NCBI GenBank assembly: GCA_046347155.1
Contig: JAXMGT010000002.1
Location: forward strand, 1,206,828 to 1,270,827
From: RPQJ01 sp046347155
GTDB lineage: Bacteria; Pseudomonadota; Gammaproteobacteria; Steroidobacterales; Steroidobacteraceae
Direction: 5' to 3'
DNA: 64,000 nucleotides
This document shows, in pieces, positions 7,346-20,734 of this stretch. The number at the start of each line of letters is the position of its first letter. The stretch's first letter is position 1. Below the pieces are notes generated by a model, which worked only from the letters and a program-made list of their open reading frames with translations, made no database searches and was not told the origin of the DNA. The position numbers and the translations under genes were made by a program.

Positions 7346-8413
7346 ATGAACGTCGATTCACAGGACGAAGTCTTCAACGAGCGTGCGCAGCACCTGCTGC
7401 GGGTCCTCGTCGACAGCTACATCCGCGAAGGCCAGCCGGTCGGCTCGCGGACGCTGTCGCGCGATTCAGGCCTGAACCTGAGCCCGGCCACGGTCCGCAA
7501 CGTGATGGCCGACCTCGAAGAGTACGGCTTCGTCACGTCGCCGCACACCTCGGCCGGCCGCGTGCCGACCGACAAGGGGTACCGTTTCTTCGTCGACACG
7601 CTGCTGCGCCAGCGGCCGGCCGCCGCGGGCGCCGAGGTGGCGGATGCGCTGCGCAGGCGCCTCGACGAGGAGCCCGAGCGCGACCCGAAGGCGATCGTCG
7701 CGGTCGCCTCGCAGGTCCTGTCGTCGATCACGCACCTGGCGGGCGTCGTGACGATTCCGAGGCCCCCGCACCAGGCGCTGAGCCAGATCGAGTTCCTGCC
7801 GCTGTCCGACAACCGGGTGCTCGCCGTGATGGTCGTGAACGGCCGGGACGTGCAGAACCGTATCGTCCACCTCGAGCGCTACTACTCGGCCGATGAGCTG
7901 CGGCGCGCGGCCAATTTCCTGAACCAGCAGTTCGCGGGCAAGGAACTGTCCCGGGTCCGGGAAGACCTCGTCGGCGAACTCGCCCAGGCGGGCGAGCAGC
8001 TGAACCAGCTGATGCGGGACGCAATCATGGTCGCGCGCCAGATGGTCGGCGAATCGCCGGCCGGCGGGCCGGAGTACGTGATCGCCGGCGAGACGAACCT
8101 GATGGAGGTCGCCGAGCTCTCGAACGTCGACAAGCTGCGACGCCTGTTCGAGGCGTTCACCGCCAAGCGCGACATACTGCATCTGCTGGACCAGAGCCTC
8201 CGGGCCGACGGCGTGCAGATCTTCATCGGCCAGGAGTCCGGCTACGGGATCCTGGACGACTGCAGCCTGGTGACCGCCCCGTACATGCAGGACAACGAGA
8301 CGGTCGGCGTGCTCGGCGTCATCGGGCCCACCCGGATGGCCTACGACCGGGTCATCCCGATCGTCGACATCACGGCCCGGCTGCTCGGCTCGGCCTTGAA
8401 TCTGCGCCGTTAG
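7346..8413 (+). CDS. hrcA: Heat-inducible transcription repressor HrcA
   Basis: Repressor that binds CIRCE operators and is kept active by GroEL (355 residues). The N-terminal winged helix reads LVDSYIREGQPVGSRTL and LSPATVRNVMADLEEYGFV, followed by the family motif SPHTSAGRVPTDKGYRFFVD. The remaining GAF-like and dimerisation parts are full length (IGQESGYGILDDCSLVTAPY, GVIGPTRMAYDRVIP). It heads hrcA-grpE-dnaK-dnaJ. Because no CIRCE is visible in this operon, its target is probably elsewhere (groESL, by analogy with Xylella/Xanthomonas). Confidence 0.96.
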   Translation: MNVDSQDEVFNERAQHLLRVLVDSYIREGQPVGSRTLSRDSGLNLSPATVRNVMADLEEYGFVTSPHTSAGRVPTDKGYRFFVDTLLRQRPAAAGAEVADALRRRLDEEPERDPKAIVAVASQVLSSITHLAGVVTIPRPPHQALSQIEFLPLSDNRVLAVMVVNGRDVQNRIVHLERYYSADELRRAANFLNQQFAGKELSRVREDLVGELAQAGEQLNQLMRDAIMVARQMVGESPAGGPEYVIAGETNLMEVAELSNVDKLRRLFEAFTAKRDILHLLDQSLRADGVQIFIGQESGYGILDDCSLVTAPYMQDNETVGVLGVIGPTRMAYDRVIPIVDITARLLGSALNLRR

Positions 8414-8489
8414 CCCCAATCTCGGCCCGACAGTCGAGCCTTGCCCCCGGGAACCCGGCGGGTGAGCCGGCACCAATCAGGCAGGTGTC

Positions 8490-9014
8490 ATGACGAGCGA
8501 GAACGATACGGCCCCGACCCCCGAGGCACCGGTCGGCGAGGACGCGGCTGCGGCGCTGGCCGCTGCCCAGGCCAAGGCCGACGAGCACTGGCAGGCCTAC
8601 CTGCGGGCCGTCGCCGAAACCGAGAACGTCCGCAAGCGGGCCGCCCGCGACGTCGAGGCCGCGAGCCGCTACGCGATCGAGCGCTTCGCCGGCGAACTGC
8701 TCGAGGTCCGCGACAGCCTCGAACTCGGCATCGCGGCCGGGGCGGCCGCCGATCCGGCCCGGCTGCTCGAGGGCATGGAGGCGACGTTGCGGCTCGTGAA
8801 CCGGGCGTTCGAGAAGTCGGGCATCAGCGTGCTGGACCCGGCCGGCCAGCCGTTCAACCCCGAGTTCCACGAGGCGATGGTGACCCAGCCGAGCGCCGAC
8901 CAGCCCCCGGGCACGGTGCTGGCCGTGGTCCAGAAGGGCTATGTGCTGAACGGCCGCCTGCTGCGCCCGGCCCGGGTCGTGATCGCCCGGGCGCCCGATC
9001 CCACCGCAAACTGA
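8490..9014 (+). CDS. grpE: Nucleotide exchange factor GrpE
   Basis: Co-chaperone that releases ADP from DnaK (174 residues). The N terminus is acidic and disordered, followed by the long helix (HWQAYLRAVAETENVRKRAA) and the C-terminal beta domain (GISVLDPAGQPFNPEFHEAM, VLAVVQKGYVLNGRLLRPA). The gene sits 76 bases after hrcA. Only 69 bases separate it from dnaK, and these contain a strong heat-shock promoter. Confidence 0.96.
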   Translation: MTSENDTAPTPEAPVGEDAAAALAAAQAKADEHWQAYLRAVAETENVRKRAARDVEAASRYAIERFAGELLEVRDSLELGIAAGAAADPARLLEGMEATLRLVNRAFEKSGISVLDPAGQPFNPEFHEAMVTQPSADQPPGTVLAVVQKGYVLNGRLLRPARVVIARAPDPTAN

Positions 9015-9042
9015 CTTGAATCAACGGCCTGCGACCCCACCT
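9015..9042 (+). promoter_or_regulatory. Sigma-32 (RpoH) heat-shock promoter of dnaK
   Basis: CTTGAAT (9015-9021), a 13-base spacer, and CCCCACCT (9035-9042) match the RpoH consensus CTTGAAA / CCCCATnT at all but a few positions. It starts one base after the grpE stop codon and lies about 42 bases before the dnaK ATG. It would give dnaK-dnaJ its own heat-shock transcript inside the hrcA operon. Confidence 0.75.
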
Positions 9043-9083
9043 AGGCCGTCATCGGAATCCAGACACCCCTTCGGAGAGCCTCC

Positions 9084-11012
<1,929 letters not shown>

Positions 11013-11050
11013 TGACGCGGAACGCGTTACCCTTGCGCCCATGACAGCAT

Positions 11051-11080
11051 CCGCCGCGGGGGAGCAGTCCCCCGCGGCGG
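11051..11080 (+). terminator. Perfect 12-bp hairpin in the dnaK-dnaJ gap
   Basis: CCGCCGCGGGGG and its exact reverse complement flank a 6-base loop AGCAGT. Only two T residues follow, so it is not a classical intrinsic terminator. It more likely attenuates readthrough or protects the dnaK mRNA 3' end, lowering dnaJ relative to dnaK. It ends 31 bases before the dnaJ ATG. Confidence 0.6.
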
Positions 11081-11111
11081 TTCCATGTTCAGCGACCGGC
11101 CCGGACACCTC

Positions 11112-12251
11112 ATGGCGAAGCGCGACTACTACCAGGTCCTCGACGTGCCCCGCACCTCGAGTGAGGCCGACATCAAGAAGGCGTACCGGCGCCTCGCGAT
11201 GAAGTACCACCCGGACCGCAACCCGGACGACGCCGAGGCCACCGAGAAGTTCAAGGAGGTCAAGGAAGCCTACGAGGTCCTGACCGACGCCCAGAAGCGT
11301 GCCATCTACGATCAGCACGGGCACGCGGGCCTCGAGGGCATGCGCCCCGGCGGTGGCGGCGGCCCCGGCTTCGACCCGCGCGACGCGTTCGGCGACATCT
11401 TCGGCGACGTGTTCGGCGATATCTTCGGCGTCGGCCGGCGTGGCCGCTCGCAGGTCTACCGCGGCGCGGACCTGCGCTACGAACTCGACCTGACGCTCGA
11501 GCAGGCGGTGTTCGGCGGCACCGTCAACATCGACTTCGCAACGCTCGCCGAGTGCGGCGAGTGCAGCGGCAGCGGGTCCGCGAAGGGCGCGAAGCCCGCC
11601 ACCTGCGACACCTGCCGCGGGGCCGGCCAGGTGCGGATGCAGCAGGGCTTCTTCACCGTCCAGCAGACCTGCCCCCGTTGCAACGGGCGTGGGCAGGTGG
11701 TCACGGACCCCTGCGGAACCTGCCGTGGCCAGGGGCGCGTCCGCAAGCAGAAGACGCTGTCGGTCAAGGTGCCGCCCGGCGTCGACACGGCGGACCGCAT
11801 CCGGCTCTCCGGCGAGGGCGAGGCCGGGCGCAACGGCGGCCCCCCGGGCGACCTCTACGTCGAGGTGCGGGTCCAGGACCACCCGATCTTCGAGCGCGAC
11901 GGCGCGCACCTCTCGTGCGAGGTGCCCGTCAGCATCGCGACCGCGACGCTTGGCGGCAGCATCGACGTGCCGACGCTCGGCGGCAATGCGACGATCAAGG
12001 TGCCGGCCGAGACCCAGTCCGGCCGGGTGTTCCGTCTGCGGGAGAAGGGCATCCGCCCGGTGCGCGGCGGGCCCGTCGGTGACCTGTTCTGCCGGATCGT
12101 CGTCGAGACGCCGGTCAACCTGAGCCGGGAACAGAAGGACCTGTTGCGGAAATTCGACGAGTCGCTGCAGAAGGATTCGAAGCACCACCACCCGCGCGAG
12201 GAGACCTGGCTCGACGGGGTGAAGCGGTTCTTCAGCAGCCTCGGGGAGTGA
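11112..12251 (+). CDS. dnaJ: Chaperone protein DnaJ (Hsp40)
   Basis: Type I Hsp40 co-chaperone that loads substrate on DnaK and stimulates its ATPase (379 residues). The J domain has HPD in MKYHPDRNPDD (about residue 33). A Gly/Phe-rich region follows, containing repeats of FGDIFGD. The zinc-binding region has all four CxxCxGxG motifs (CGECSGSG, CDTCRGAG, CPRCNGRG, CGTCRGQG). The start MAKRDYYQVLDV at 11112 is canonical; an in-frame ATG nine codons earlier lies just after the hairpin and is not conserved. The ribosome-binding site is weak. Confidence 0.97.
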   Translation: MAKRDYYQVLDVPRTSSEADIKKAYRRLAMKYHPDRNPDDAEATEKFKEVKEAYEVLTDAQKRAIYDQHGHAGLEGMRPGGGGGPGFDPRDAFGDIFGDVFGDIFGVGRRGRSQVYRGADLRYELDLTLEQAVFGGTVNIDFATLAECGECSGSGSAKGAKPATCDTCRGAGQVRMQQGFFTVQQTCPRCNGRGQVVTDPCGTCRGQGRVRKQKTLSVKVPPGVDTADRIRLSGEGEAGRNGGPPGDLYVEVRVQDHPIFERDGAHLSCEVPVSIATATLGGSIDVPTLGGNATIKVPAETQSGRVFRLREKGIRPVRGGPVGDLFCRIVVETPVNLSREQKDLLRKFDESLQKDSKHHHPREETWLDGVKRFFSSLGE

Positions 12252-12255
12252 CGTG

Positions 12256-13056
12256 ATGCTGAACGTGGCGATGCTCGGCGCGTCGGGCCGGATGGGGCGG
12301 GCGATCGTCCCGCTGATCGTGGAAGCCGGCGACGTGACGCTCACCGGTGCGCTGGCCGCGGCGCAGGACCCGTCCATCGGCCACGATGCGGGCGTGCTGT
12401 CGGGCGTCGCCCCGTGCGGCGTCGCGGTGACGGACGACCCGGCCGTCGCCTTGCGCGGGGCCGCGGTCTCGATCGACTTCACGCGGCCCGACGCCTCGGT
12501 CGAACACGCGAGGCTGTGCCGAGAGGCCGGCTGTGCGCTGGTCGTCGGTACGACCGGCCACGACGCCGCCGAGCGCGCACGGCTCGAGGCCGTGACCGAC
12601 CGCATCCCGGTCGTGATCGCCCCGAACATGAGCCTGGGCGTCAACCTGCTGTTCCGGCTGGCCGAGCTGGCAGCCCGGGCACTCGACACCGGCTACGACA
12701 TCGAGATCTTCGAGGCCCACCACCGGCACAAGGTGGACGCGCCGAGCGGCACGGCCCTCGGCCTCGGTCGCGCGGCGGCAACCGGGCGGGGCGGCCGGCT
12801 CGAGGACCTCGCCGACTACATTCGCCACGGCCAGACCGGCGCCCGAGTCCCCGGGCGCATCGGGTTCAGCGTGATGCGGGGCGGCGACATCGTCGGCGAG
12901 CACCGGCTGGTGTTCGCCGGGCCCGGCGAGCAGGTCGAGCTGTCCCACCTCGCCCAGGACCGCTCGAGCTTTGCCCGGGGCGCGATCGCGGCGGCGCGCT
13001 GGGCGGCCGGGCGCCCGCCCGGGCTGTACACGATGGCGGACGTCCTCGGTCTCTGA
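12256..13056 (+). CDS. dapB: 4-hydroxy-tetrahydrodipicolinate reductase
   Basis: NAD(P)H-dependent reductase of the diaminopimelate/lysine pathway (266 residues). The Rossmann motif GASGRMGRAI is at the N terminus. The family signature EIFEAHHRHKVDAPSGTAL holds the catalytic His and Lys. The ATG at 12256 is preferred over the adjacent GTG at 12253 because GGGGAG lies seven bases upstream of it. It begins just after dnaJ, an arrangement shared with several gammaproteobacteria that places dapB before carAB. Confidence 0.96.
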   Translation: MLNVAMLGASGRMGRAIVPLIVEAGDVTLTGALAAAQDPSIGHDAGVLSGVAPCGVAVTDDPAVALRGAAVSIDFTRPDASVEHARLCREAGCALVVGTTGHDAAERARLEAVTDRIPVVIAPNMSLGVNLLFRLAELAARALDTGYDIEIFEAHHRHKVDAPSGTALGLGRAAATGRGGRLEDLADYIRHGQTGARVPGRIGFSVMRGGDIVGEHRLVFAGPGEQVELSHLAQDRSSFARGAIAAARWAAGRPPGLYTMADVLGL

Positions 13057-13077
13057 CGCCGAGGCACCGACAATCCC

Positions 13078-13107
13078 TTGGCGCTCGCGAGGACGCTCGC
13101 GTAAACT
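13078..13107 (+). promoter_or_regulatory. Probable sigma-70 promoter of carAB
   Basis: TTGGCG (13078-13083) and TAAACT (13102-13107) are 18 bases apart, each matching 4 of 6 consensus positions. The likely start near 13114 leaves a leader of about 110 bases before the carA GTG, with a strong hairpin in it. Confidence 0.45.
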
Positions 13108-13183
13108 TCCGACCTTAGCCCGTCGAGCCGAATTGCCGGAGTGAGCCCAGCTCTACTCCGACGGTCGGCGCACGCGCGAAACG

Positions 13184-13206
13184 GGTCCGCGCGCCGTGCG
13201 CGGACC
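13184..13206 (+). promoter_or_regulatory. 9-bp hairpin in the carA leader
   Basis: GGTCCGCGC, loop GCCGT and GCGCGGACC form a perfect stem ending 21 bases before the carA start codon. There is no T run after it, so termination is not indicated. It is close enough to the start to affect translation, or it may be a remnant of carA leader control. Confidence 0.45.
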
Positions 13207-13227
13207 ACTGCACCGGAGGCCGAGGTC

Positions 13228-14385
13228 GTGACGACACCCGCTGTTCTGGCTCTCGAGGACGGCACCGTGTTTCGCGGCATCTCAGTCGGCGCCGCCGGCA
13301 CCGCGACCGGCGAGGTGGTGTTCAACACCGCCATGACGGGGTACCAGGAGATCCTCACCGATCCCTCGTATTCCCGGCAGATCGTCACGCTGACCTACCC
13401 GCACATAGGCAACACCGGCACGAACCCGGACGACCTCGAGTCGAGCGGCGTCCATGCCGCCGGGCTCGTGATCCGCAACTTGCCGCTGTTGCACTCGAGC
13501 TGGCGCGCGACCGAGTCGCTGCACGATTTCCTCGTGCGCGCCGGCACCGTCGCAATCGCCGAGATCGACACGCGTCGCCTGACGCGCATCCTGCGCGAGA
13601 AGGGTGCCCAGGCCGGATGCATCGCGAGCGGCGACGCGGCGTCCCGCGCCGACCTCGCGATCGAGGCCGCACGTCGCTTCCCCGGGCTCAAGGGCATGGA
13701 CCTGGCGCGCGTCGTGTCGACCCGCCGCAGCTACCAGTGGAACGAGGGCACGAACTGGGCGCTCGAACAGGGGCCTCGCCGGCGGCCGGGCCAGCGCCTG
13801 CACGTCGTCGCCTACGACTACGGCGTGAAGCGGAACATCCTGCGCCTGCTCGCGGACCACGGCTGCCGCATGACGGTGGTGCCGGCGCAGACGCCGGCGG
13901 CCGAGGTGCTCGCGATGATGCCGGACGGCGTGTTCCTGTCGAACGGGCCCGGTGACCCGGAACCGTGCACCTACGCGATCGAGGCGATCCGTTCGCTGGT
14001 CGCGGCCGCGGTGCCGACGTTCGGGATCTGCCTCGGCCACCAGTTGCTCGGCCTCGCGATGGGTGCCCGCACCGTGAAGATGAAGTTCGGCCACCATGGT
14101 GCGAACCACCCGGTGATCGACCTGGCCACGGGTCGCGTGCTGATCTCGAGCCAGAACCACGGCTTCGCGGTCGACGAAGCGACGCTGCCGGCCAACGTGA
14201 GGGCGACGCACCGGTCGCTGTTCGACGGCTCGCTGCAGGGCATCGAGGTGACCGACCGCCCGGCGTTCAGCTTCCAGGGCCACCCGGAGGCGAGTCCGGG
14301 CCCACGCGACCTCGCGCCGCTCTTCGCCCGGTTCGTCGAATCGATGATGCGCCGCGGGGTCGTGCCCGTGCGGACGCCGGCCTGA
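13228..14385 (+). CDS. carA: Carbamoyl-phosphate synthase small subunit
   Basis: Glutaminase subunit that passes ammonia to CarB for carbamoyl phosphate, the precursor of arginine and pyrimidines (385 residues). The N-terminal CPSase domain starts VTTPAVLALEDGTVFRG. The C-terminal class I amidotransferase domain has the nucleophile in FGICLGHQLLGLA and the His/Glu in SFQGHPEASPGPRD. The GTG at 13228 matches family starts; upstream in-frame codons run through the leader hairpin. carB follows after 16 bases. Confidence 0.96.
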   Translation: MTTPAVLALEDGTVFRGISVGAAGTATGEVVFNTAMTGYQEILTDPSYSRQIVTLTYPHIGNTGTNPDDLESSGVHAAGLVIRNLPLLHSSWRATESLHDFLVRAGTVAIAEIDTRRLTRILREKGAQAGCIASGDAASRADLAIEAARRFPGLKGMDLARVVSTRRSYQWNEGTNWALEQGPRRRPGQRLHVVAYDYGVKRNILRLLADHGCRMTVVPAQTPAAEVLAMMPDGVFLSNGPGDPEPCTYAIEAIRSLVAAAVPTFGICLGHQLLGLAMGARTVKMKFGHHGANHPVIDLATGRVLISSQNHGFAVDEATLPANVRATHRSLFDGSLQGIEVTDRPAFSFQGHPEASPGPRDLAPLFARFVESMMRRGVVPVRTPA

Positions 14386-14401
14386 ACCCAGGAACGACGA
14401 G

Positions 14402-17622
<3,221 letters not shown>

Positions 17623-17626
<4 letters not shown>

Positions 17627-18099
17627 CTCGTAAACCCCTGACTGCAAAGGGCGCCGAGAAGCTCAGGGTCGAGCTCAGGCGGCTGAAGACCGAGGATCGT
17701 CCCCGGGTGATCCAGGCGATCGCCGAGGCACGGGCCCACGGCGACCTGAGCGAGAACGCCGAGTACCACGCGGCGCGCGAGCAGCAGGGTTTCATCGAAG
17801 GCCGGATCAAGCAGATCGAGCACGACCTGTCGCACTGCCAGATCATCGACCCCTCGCAGGTGCCGGCCGGCGGCAAGGTCGTGTTCGGGGCGACCGTGCA
17901 CCTCGAGGACCAGGAAAACGGGGCGGAGGTCGTGTTCCAGATCGTCGGCGAACCCGAAGCCGACGTGCGTCTCGGGCTCATCTCGATCACGTCCCCGATT
18001 GCCCGCGCCCTCGTGGGCAAGAGCGAGGGCGACGTGGTCGACGTCGCGGTGCCGGGCGGGACGCGCGCCTTCGAGATCGTGACGGTGCGCTACGCCTGA
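17623..18099 (+). CDS. greA: Transcription elongation factor GreA
   Basis: Factor that stimulates RNA cleavage in backtracked RNA polymerase (158 residues). The N-terminal coiled coil has the acidic tip GDLSENAEYHAARE that reaches the active site. The C-terminal FKBP-like domain (FGATVHLEDQENGAEVVFQI, ISITSPIARALVGKSEGD) binds the polymerase secondary channel rim. Translation is coupled to carB by a 4-bp overlap; carAB-greA is a known gammaproteobacterial order. The gene ends 22 bases before the convergent yhbY stop. Confidence 0.97.
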
Positions 18100-18121
18100 G
18101 TGCGGCGCGCGGGCGTCCGGC

Positions 18122-18418
18122 TCAGGCGGGCAGCAGGATGCCCGGCTTGTCCGGGTTCGGTCGGTAGTAGAGCGCCACGTGTCCGATCCGCTGGACCAGT
18201 TCCGACCGGGTTTCACTGGCCAGCGTCGCGAGGATGCGGTCGCGTTCTTCGCGGTCGCCGACCCGGGCGCGCACCTTCACGAGCTCATGGTCGGTGAGCG
18301 CCCTGTCCATCTCGAGCACGACGTTCGGGCTGAGCCCGCCCTGGCCGATCAGCACGATCGGGTTGCGGTCATGGCCCAGGCGGCGGAGGTGCTTGCGCTG
18401 CTGTTCGGTCAGGTTCAC
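18122..18418 (-). CDS. yhbY: YhbY family RNA-binding (CRM domain) protein
   Basis: Small ribosome-associated RNA-binding protein (98 residues), thought to act in 50S assembly. The whole protein is a CRM domain: LTEQQRKHLRRLGHDRNPIV, then IGQGGLSPNVVLEMDRAL, ELVKVRARVGDREERDRIL, and the end VALYYRPNPDKPGILLP. The start is a GTG at 18418; the open frame continues far upstream but without conservation and across the divergent gene. Its position next to greA and rlmE/ftsH on the opposite strand is typical. Confidence 0.94.
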   Translation of the reverse strand: MNLTEQQRKHLRRLGHDRNPIVLIGQGGLSPNVVLEMDRALTDHELVKVRARVGDREERDRILATLASETRSELVQRIGHVALYYRPNPDKPGILLPA

Positions 18419-18472
18419 GGCGGATTCCGGTCGAGACGGCGGGCCCGGCGGCGGGCGGACGCCGCATAGTCT

Positions 18473-19948
18473 ATGGGGAAGCGGCAAGGCCGGATAGCGC
18501 GGCTCCGGGCCGTCGAGTTGCGCGACGCGGGCGTACGACTCGGCGGCCGCTGGGCGCTCGAGGCGGTGACGCTGACGATACGCGCCGGTGAACGCTGGGT
18601 GGTCGAGGGCCCGAACGGGGCCGGCAAGACACTGCTGCTCCGGCTGCTGCGCGGCGAACTCTGGCCCACGGCCACCGGCCACGAAGAGCGCCGTTACCTC
18701 GTCGGGCGGGCGTGGGACGGGACGCCGCTCCGGGCCCGGGCCCGGATGGCCTACCTCGGCCCGGAACGCCAGGACCGCTACGAGCGCCGCGACTGGGACC
18801 ACCGGGTCGACGAGGTGGTCGGGACGGGCTTCGAGGACACGGACATACCGCTGTCGCCGTTGACGGCAGGCCGTCGCCCCCGGGTCCTGCGGGCCCTCGG
18901 CCGAGTCGGCCTGGCCGGGCTGGCCGAACGCCGTCTGCTCTCGCTGTCGACCGGCCAGCGCCGCCGGGTGCTGATCGCCCGTGCGCTGGTGTCGGATCCG
19001 GACCTGGTGCTGTTCGACGAAGTGATGAATGGCCTCGACGCGCGGGCCCGCCGCCGCGTGGCGAGCGTGCTCGCCCGGCTCGCGGCGGACGGTGTCGGCT
19101 GGATCTGCACGACCCATCGCCCGGGTGACCTGCCCGCCGGCGTCACGCACCGGGCACGTCTCGATCGTGGCCGGCTCGTCGAGGCCGGGCCCGCGTCGGC
19201 AACCAGGCGGCCCGCGGCCGGGCGCACGCGATCGGTGGCGCCGCGCGTTGCCGCGCGTCCGGCGAAAGTCCGCGGTCCGCTGCTGCAGTTCGAGCGCGTG
19301 AGCGTCTACAGGGACGGTCGTCGGGTGGTCTCGGGGCTCGACTGGACGATCGCCGCGGGCGAGCACTGGGCGATCGCCGGGCCGAACGGCAGCGGCAAGT
19401 CGACGCTGATCGCGCTCGCCTACGGCGACCTCCCGGCCGCTGCCGGTGGCAATGTCCGGCGGGCCGGACTGCCGCGCGGGTCGCCGATCTCGCAGTGGAA
19501 ATCGCGCGTCGGCCTCGTGTCGGCCGAACTGCATTCGCGCTGCGCCCGGCTCGACGATTCCGTGCAGGACATCGTCGTGTCCGGACTGCATTCGAGCGTC
19601 GGGCTGGATGCGCGGCCGGGTCACCGCGAACGGCGTGCCGCGATCCGTGCGCTCGAGGCGGTCGGCGGCGCCGACTGGGCCCGATTGCGGCCCGGCGAAC
19701 TGTCGTACGGCCAGTTCCGGCTCGTGTTGTTCGCGCGGGCGCTTGTGGCCCACCGCCGGCTGCTGCTGCTCGACGAGCCGCTCGACGGCCTGTCCGCGCC
19801 GGCCCGAGCCCGCGCGCTGGCGCTGCTCGAGCGCGCGTCGCGCGCCGGCACCCAGGTCGTGATCGCAGCCCACCATCCGGAGGACGTGCCCGCCTGGGTC
19901 ACCCGACGCCTCGAGTTCGTGCGCCCGGGCCGGGCGGTGGCGTCGTGA
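18473..19948 (+). CDS. ModF/PhrA-like tandem ABC ATPase
   Basis: Cytoplasmic protein with two ABC ATPase domains and no membrane segment (491 residues), of the ModF (PhrA) type, whose role is not well established. Domain 1: Walker A GPNGAGKT (about 45-52), signature LSTGQRRRVLIARAL, Walker B LVLFDEVMNGLD, switch His in TTHR. A Pro/Ala/Arg-rich linker follows at about 245-270. Domain 2: Walker A GPNGSGKS, signature LSYGQFRLVLFARAL, Walker B LLLLDEPLDGLS, then AAHHPEDVP. Domain 1 has Val where a Pro usually follows the Walker B Glu. It stands between divergent yhbY and rlmE and is not linked to mod transport genes. Confidence 0.8.
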   Translation: MGKRQGRIARLRAVELRDAGVRLGGRWALEAVTLTIRAGERWVVEGPNGAGKTLLLRLLRGELWPTATGHEERRYLVGRAWDGTPLRARARMAYLGPERQDRYERRDWDHRVDEVVGTGFEDTDIPLSPLTAGRRPRVLRALGRVGLAGLAERRLLSLSTGQRRRVLIARALVSDPDLVLFDEVMNGLDARARRRVASVLARLAADGVGWICTTHRPGDLPAGVTHRARLDRGRLVEAGPASATRRPAAGRTRSVAPRVAARPAKVRGPLLQFERVSVYRDGRRVVSGLDWTIAAGEHWAIAGPNGSGKSTLIALAYGDLPAAAGGNVRRAGLPRGSPISQWKSRVGLVSAELHSRCARLDDSVQDIVVSGLHSSVGLDARPGHRERRAAIRALEAVGGADWARLRPGELSYGQFRLVLFARALVAHRRLLLLDEPLDGLSAPARARALALLERASRAGTQVVIAAHHPEDVPAWVTRRLEFVRPGRAVAS

Positions 19949-20042
19949 ATCGCGGTCATAGGAACTTCGCATCGACGCGCCCTTGTCAGCGCCCGCACCC
20001 GGTCGCCACCATGGGCGCCGTGACGTCCCGACCGAACGGAAC

Positions 20043-20669
20043 ATGACCAAGCGCAGCAAGAGTTCCACCCGCTGGCTCGCCGAGCACGCGTCGGACCCCT
20101 ACGTGAAGCGGGCCCGCGAGGAGGGCTGGCGGTCGCGCGCGGCGTTCAAGCTCGAGGAGATCCAGCGCGCCGACCGGCTGCTGCGACCGGGCATGACCGT
20201 CGTCGACCTAGGTGCCGCCCCGGGCGGCTGGAGCCAGTACACAGCGCGACTGCTCGCCGGCAAGGGCCGCGTGATCGCGCTCGACATCCTCGAGATGCCG
20301 GCGCTCCCGGGTGTCGAGTTCATCCAGGGTGACTTCACCGAGGACGCGGTGCTCGAGCGCCTCGAGGCGGCGCTCGGCGGCGCGAAGGTCGATCTTGTAA
20401 TGTCCGACATGGCCCCCAACATGATGGGCATCGCCGACGTGGACCATGACCGGTCGATGCATCTCGTCGACCTGGCGGTCGACTTCGCGGCGCGCCGCCT
20501 GCGGCCCGGCGGCGACCTGCTGATGAAGGTGTTCCAGGGCCGGGAGTTCCTGCCGCTCGTGGCCCGGCTGCGCAAGTCCTTCGAGACCGTGAAACTGCGC
20601 AAGCCGCCAGCTTCCCGCGCCCGCAGTTCCGAGGTCTACGTTCTGGCACGAGGGTACCGAATCGTGTAG
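20043..20669 (+). CDS. rlmE: 23S rRNA (uridine-2'-O-)-methyltransferase RlmE (RrmJ/FtsJ)
   Basis: SAM-dependent methyltransferase that modifies U2552 of 23S rRNA (208 residues; E. coli has 209). The SAM motif VVDLGAAPGGWSQY (about residues 54-67) and the catalytic K-D-K-E set are visible: Lys near SRAAFKLEEI, Asp in VMSDMAPNMMG, Lys in LLMKVFQG, Glu in SSEVYVLARG. The ATG at 20043 matches the family start MTKRSKSSTRWL. ftsH follows at once, the conserved rlmE-ftsH pair. Confidence 0.96.
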   Translation: MTKRSKSSTRWLAEHASDPYVKRAREEGWRSRAAFKLEEIQRADRLLRPGMTVVDLGAAPGGWSQYTARLLAGKGRVIALDILEMPALPGVEFIQGDFTEDAVLERLEAALGGAKVDLVMSDMAPNMMGIADVDHDRSMHLVDLAVDFAARRLRPGGDLLMKVFQGREFLPLVARLRKSFETVKLRKPPASRARSSEVYVLARGYRIV

Positions 20670-20734
20670 TGTCGGGTCGTCGTTCGCGGTCCCGACCCGC
20701 CCCTCAGACGCGAACGGTTTCCGAGGTCAAGGCT

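Noticed and set aside
19975..20030. CTTGTCA followed by CACCATGG as a heat-shock promoter of rlmE
   Set aside because: The spacer is about 18 bases, too long for sigma-32, and the -10 element is a poor match.
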